Positions 4,008-5,911 of a DNA stretch of 5,911 nucleotides are shown piece after piece. A program made the position numbers and the translations under genes. Below the pieces are notes generated by a model. It had not been told where the DNA came from. It ran no database searches and saw only the letters and a list, made by a program, of their open reading frames with translations. Positions within the stretch are counted from its first letter, which is position 1. Each line of letters opens with the position of its first letter. Source of the stretch: DAOPZC01 sp035353175 (GTDB lineage Bacteria; Verrucomicrobiota; Kiritimatiellia; RFP12; UBA1067); NCBI GenBank assembly GCA_035353175.1, contig DAOPZC010000136.1, positions 1 to 5,911 on the forward strand, written 5' to 3'.

Positions 4008-5911
4008 ATGACGGCAAGAAAGCGTTCAAGCGGGACATGGTTTTTTGCATTTATGTTTGCGGCGGGCTTGCTCGGAGCCGCCGAGCCTGAGCTGGCGGCG
4101 GTTTCTCAGGCGATACGGAAGCAGATCGAGAAGAACGAGATTGCCGGTGCCGTCGCATGGGTGGCGACGCCCGACCGTGTGGTTCACTTTGCGGCCGTCG
4201 GCCAAGCGGATCTCGCGTCGAAAACTCCCTTGTCGGCCGATGCGCTTTTCTGGATTGCCTCCATGAGCAAGCCTGTGACGGCCTGCGCGATCCTGATCTT
4301 GCAGGACGAAGGAAAGCTCTCGGTTGACGATCCGGTTTCGAAGTACTTGCCCGAACTGGCGAGCCTCAAGACGGCCGACGGTGCCGCAGGTGCACCGACC
4401 CTCAAGCACCTGCTGACCCACACCTCCGGGCTGTCGGAGCCTTCGGAACAGGAGGCGCTCGCCGCGCGCACGCTGGCGGAGCTGATGCCGCACATCGCTT
4501 CCAAGCCGCTGGTTTTTCTGCCGGGCACGCGCTGGCAGTACAGCCAGTCCGGCATCAATTCGCTTGGGCGCATCGTCGAGATCGTGTCGGGACAACCGCT
4601 GCCGGTGTTTCTCGAAGAACGCCTTTTCGCCCCGCTCGGGATGATGGACACGACCTTCTATCCGACTGCGGCTCAGCGCGCGCGGCTGGCGAAGGCCTAC
4701 CGGCGGGTGGCCGGAAAGCTGGAAGCGGCCGAAATTAAGCCGATCTATGACTGTGCGCGCGGGGATGCGCGTTACCCGGCCGCCAACGGCGGTCTCTATT
4801 CGACGGCTGCGGACTATGGCCGGTTCTGCCGGATGCTGCTGAATAACGGCGCGCTGGACGGAAAAAGGATCCTGTCACCTGCCGCCGTGGCGGCGATGTC
4901 GGCGGTGCAGAGCGGCGACCTCAAGACGGGGTTCACCGCGGGAATGGGCTGGGGGCTCGGCTGCGGCGTGGTCCGCCAGCCGCAGGGCGTCACGGCCATG
5001 CTGTCGCCCGGCACGTTCGGACACGGGGGAGCGTACGGCACGCAGGCCTGGGTGGATCCGGTTAAGAAAGTCGCGTACGTGCTGATGGTCCAGCGGGCCA
5101 ACTTTCCCAACGGGGATGATTCGGAGCTGCGGCGCGATTTCCAAGACGCCGCGGCGAAGGCGCTGGCGTCGGCACGGCTTGATTTCTCCAGCGGGGAGGG
5201 TCAGGAAATTTCGCCGTGGGTGCCGGGCACGCTCGAGATCCATCAGATCAGCACGGGCCGCGGGAACGCGGGCCTGTACATCTTCCCGGACGGGACAACG
5301 ATGCTCGTCGATGCGGGCGAGATTGCCAAGAAGACCGAGCGGCACACGCCGGACCGTCCGGACGGGACGCGCCCGGCCGGCGAGTGGGTCACGCGGTATA
5401 TCCGCCATGCCTTGCGGCATGACGCTGACCCCGTGCTTGACTACGCGCTGGTGACGCATTTTCACGAAGACCACATGGGCGAGGTCACGGCAGACACGCC
5501 GCTTTCCGGTTCGGGTGCCTACCGGCTCTCCGGCCTTACGGCGGTCGGGGACAAAATCCGCATCGGCAAGCTGATGGACCGCGGCTGGCCGGACTACACG
5601 TATCCCCGAGAACTGAAGGCCGCGTTTGTCACGAATTACCAGGCGTTTGTGAAATGGCAGTCTGCGAACAAGGCGATGTCGATTGAGGCGTTCAGCCCTG
5701 GACGAAACGATCAGGTCGTGTTGCGGCGTGATGCCGCGAAATATCCCGACTTCGAATTCCGCAATGTCGGCGCGAATGGGATCATTTGGACGGGGAAAGG
5801 GACGGAAACGCAGCCCTGCATCCCTTCGCTGGAGACGGTTCCCAAAGCGGATTGGCCGGATGAAAACGTGTTTAGCACCTCCTTCCGCATCCGCTATGGG
5901 AAATTCGATTA
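4008..5911 (+). CDS. Exported fusion of a class C beta-lactamase-type serine hydrolase and a metallo-beta-lactamase-fold domain, 3' end beyond the window
   Basis: I translated this frame by hand from the ATG: 634 codons, no stop, ending mid-codon (TA) at the window edge, so the protein is incomplete. Residues 1-25 form a signal peptide (basic T-A-R-K-R, then hydrophobic W11-A25). Residues about 30-385 are a penicillin-binding/class C beta-lactamase-type serine hydrolase: S-M-S-K with nucleophile S85 and K88; L-L-T-H-T-S-G-L after it; W-Q-Y-S-Q with Y178 (glutamine where Y-x-N is usual); and F-G-H-G-G with H339-G340-G341 in place of K-T-G. A linker of about 20 residues (386-408) leads to a metallo-beta-lactamase fold from about 409: P-D-G-T-T-M-L-V-D-A-G with D435, then T-H-F-H-E-D-H-M-G with the metal ligands H484, H486, D488 and H489. 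From there to the edge no further histidine appears; the last residues (S-F-R-I-R-Y-G-K-F-D) look like the strand before the later G-D ligand motif of ComEC-like members. Likely periplasmic or secreted. Esterase, peptidase or beta-lactamase activity cannot be told apart. The gene is divergent from the SGNH hydrolase. Confidence 0.88.
   Translation, partial: MTARKRSSGTWFFAFMFAAGLLGAAEPELAAVSQAIRKQIEKNEIAGAVAWVATPDRVVHFAAVGQADLASKTPLSADALFWIASMSKPVTACAILILQDEGKLSVDDPVSKYLPELASLKTADGAAGAPTLKHLLTHTSGLSEPSEQEALAARTLAELMPHIASKPLVFLPGTRWQYSQSGINSLGRIVEIVSGQPLPVFLEERLFAPLGMMDTTFYPTAAQRARLAKAYRRVAGKLEAAEIKPIYDCARGDARYPAANGGLYSTAADYGRFCRMLLNNGALDGKRILSPAAVAAMSAVQSGDLKTGFTAGMGWGLGCGVVRQPQGVTAMLSPGTFGHGGAYGTQAWVDPVKKVAYVLMVQRANFPNGDDSELRRDFQDAAAKALASARLDFSSGEGQEISPWVPGTLEIHQISTGRGNAGLYIFPDGTTMLVDAGEIAKKTERHTPDRPDGTRPAGEWVTRYIRHALRHDADPVLDYALVTHFHEDHMGEVTADTPLSGSGAYRLSGLTAVGDKIRIGKLMDRGWPDYTYPRELKAAFVTNYQAFVKWQSANKAMSIEAFSPGRNDQVVLRRDAAKYPDFEFRNVGANGIIWTGKGTETQPCIPSLETVPKADWPDENVFSTSFRIRYGKFD

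Noticed and set aside
4026..5474. Several minus-strand open frames (about 100-200 codons) opposite the fusion gene
   Set aside because: All overlap a single continuous plus-strand frame with two recognisable catalytic domains, and none has a motif of its own.
4008..5911. Antibiotic-resistance cassette or mobile resistance element
   Set aside because: Despite the fold names, the motif variants (Y-S-Q, H-G-G, ComEC-like metal site) point away from known resistance enzymes. There is no transposase, integrase, inverted repeat or attachment site.
1..5911. CRISPR array, tRNA, rRNA, riboswitch or tandem repeats
   Set aside because: No regularly spaced repeats, no cloverleaf with a conserved T-loop sequence and no long structured leader were found. 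All non-coding gaps are under 150 bases.

Overview
This is a GC-rich bacterial window with long, tightly packed genes. Gfo/Idh/MocA and TIM-barrel sugar genes, a secreted SGNH esterase and a secreted serine hydrolase sit together. That mix is typical of carbohydrate-degrading PVC-group bacteria (Verrucomicrobiota, Kiritimatiellota, Lentisphaerota, Planctomycetota). The assignment is inferred from gene content only; there is no rRNA or other marker gene here.

Layout. (1) Positions 1-1592, plus strand: the 3' part of a Gfo/Idh/MocA-type NAD(P)-dependent oxidoreductase, then 41 bases later a sugar phosphate isomerase/epimerase-like TIM-barrel protein with a good ribosome binding site. They look like one sugar or inositol utilisation operon and end at a strong intrinsic terminator (1612-1655). 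(2) 1681-2325, minus strand, convergent: a beta-phosphoglucomutase/YieH-like HAD phosphatase. (3) 2444-3868, minus strand: an exported SGNH/GDSL hydrolase with an uncharacterised C-terminal half. (4) 3869-4007: a 139-base divergent promoter region, with a near-consensus promoter on each strand. (5) 4008 to the window end, plus strand: one uninterrupted frame of 634 codons encoding an exported protein. It joins a class C beta-lactamase-type serine hydrolase domain to a metallo-beta-lactamase-fold domain and runs off the right edge. It is easily missed because it has no stop codon in the window.

Functionally, the first two genes fit intracellular redox and isomerisation steps of sugar breakdown, and the HAD enzyme fits sugar-phosphate dephosphorylation. 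The divergent pair at the right is exported: an esterase/acylhydrolase-like enzyme and a two-headed hydrolase. They share a short control region and may act on the same extracytoplasmic material; that link is inference. The most unusual item is the serine hydrolase-metallohydrolase fusion. The second is the esterase promoter, whose spacing predicts a transcript that starts at or next to the ATG (leaderless).
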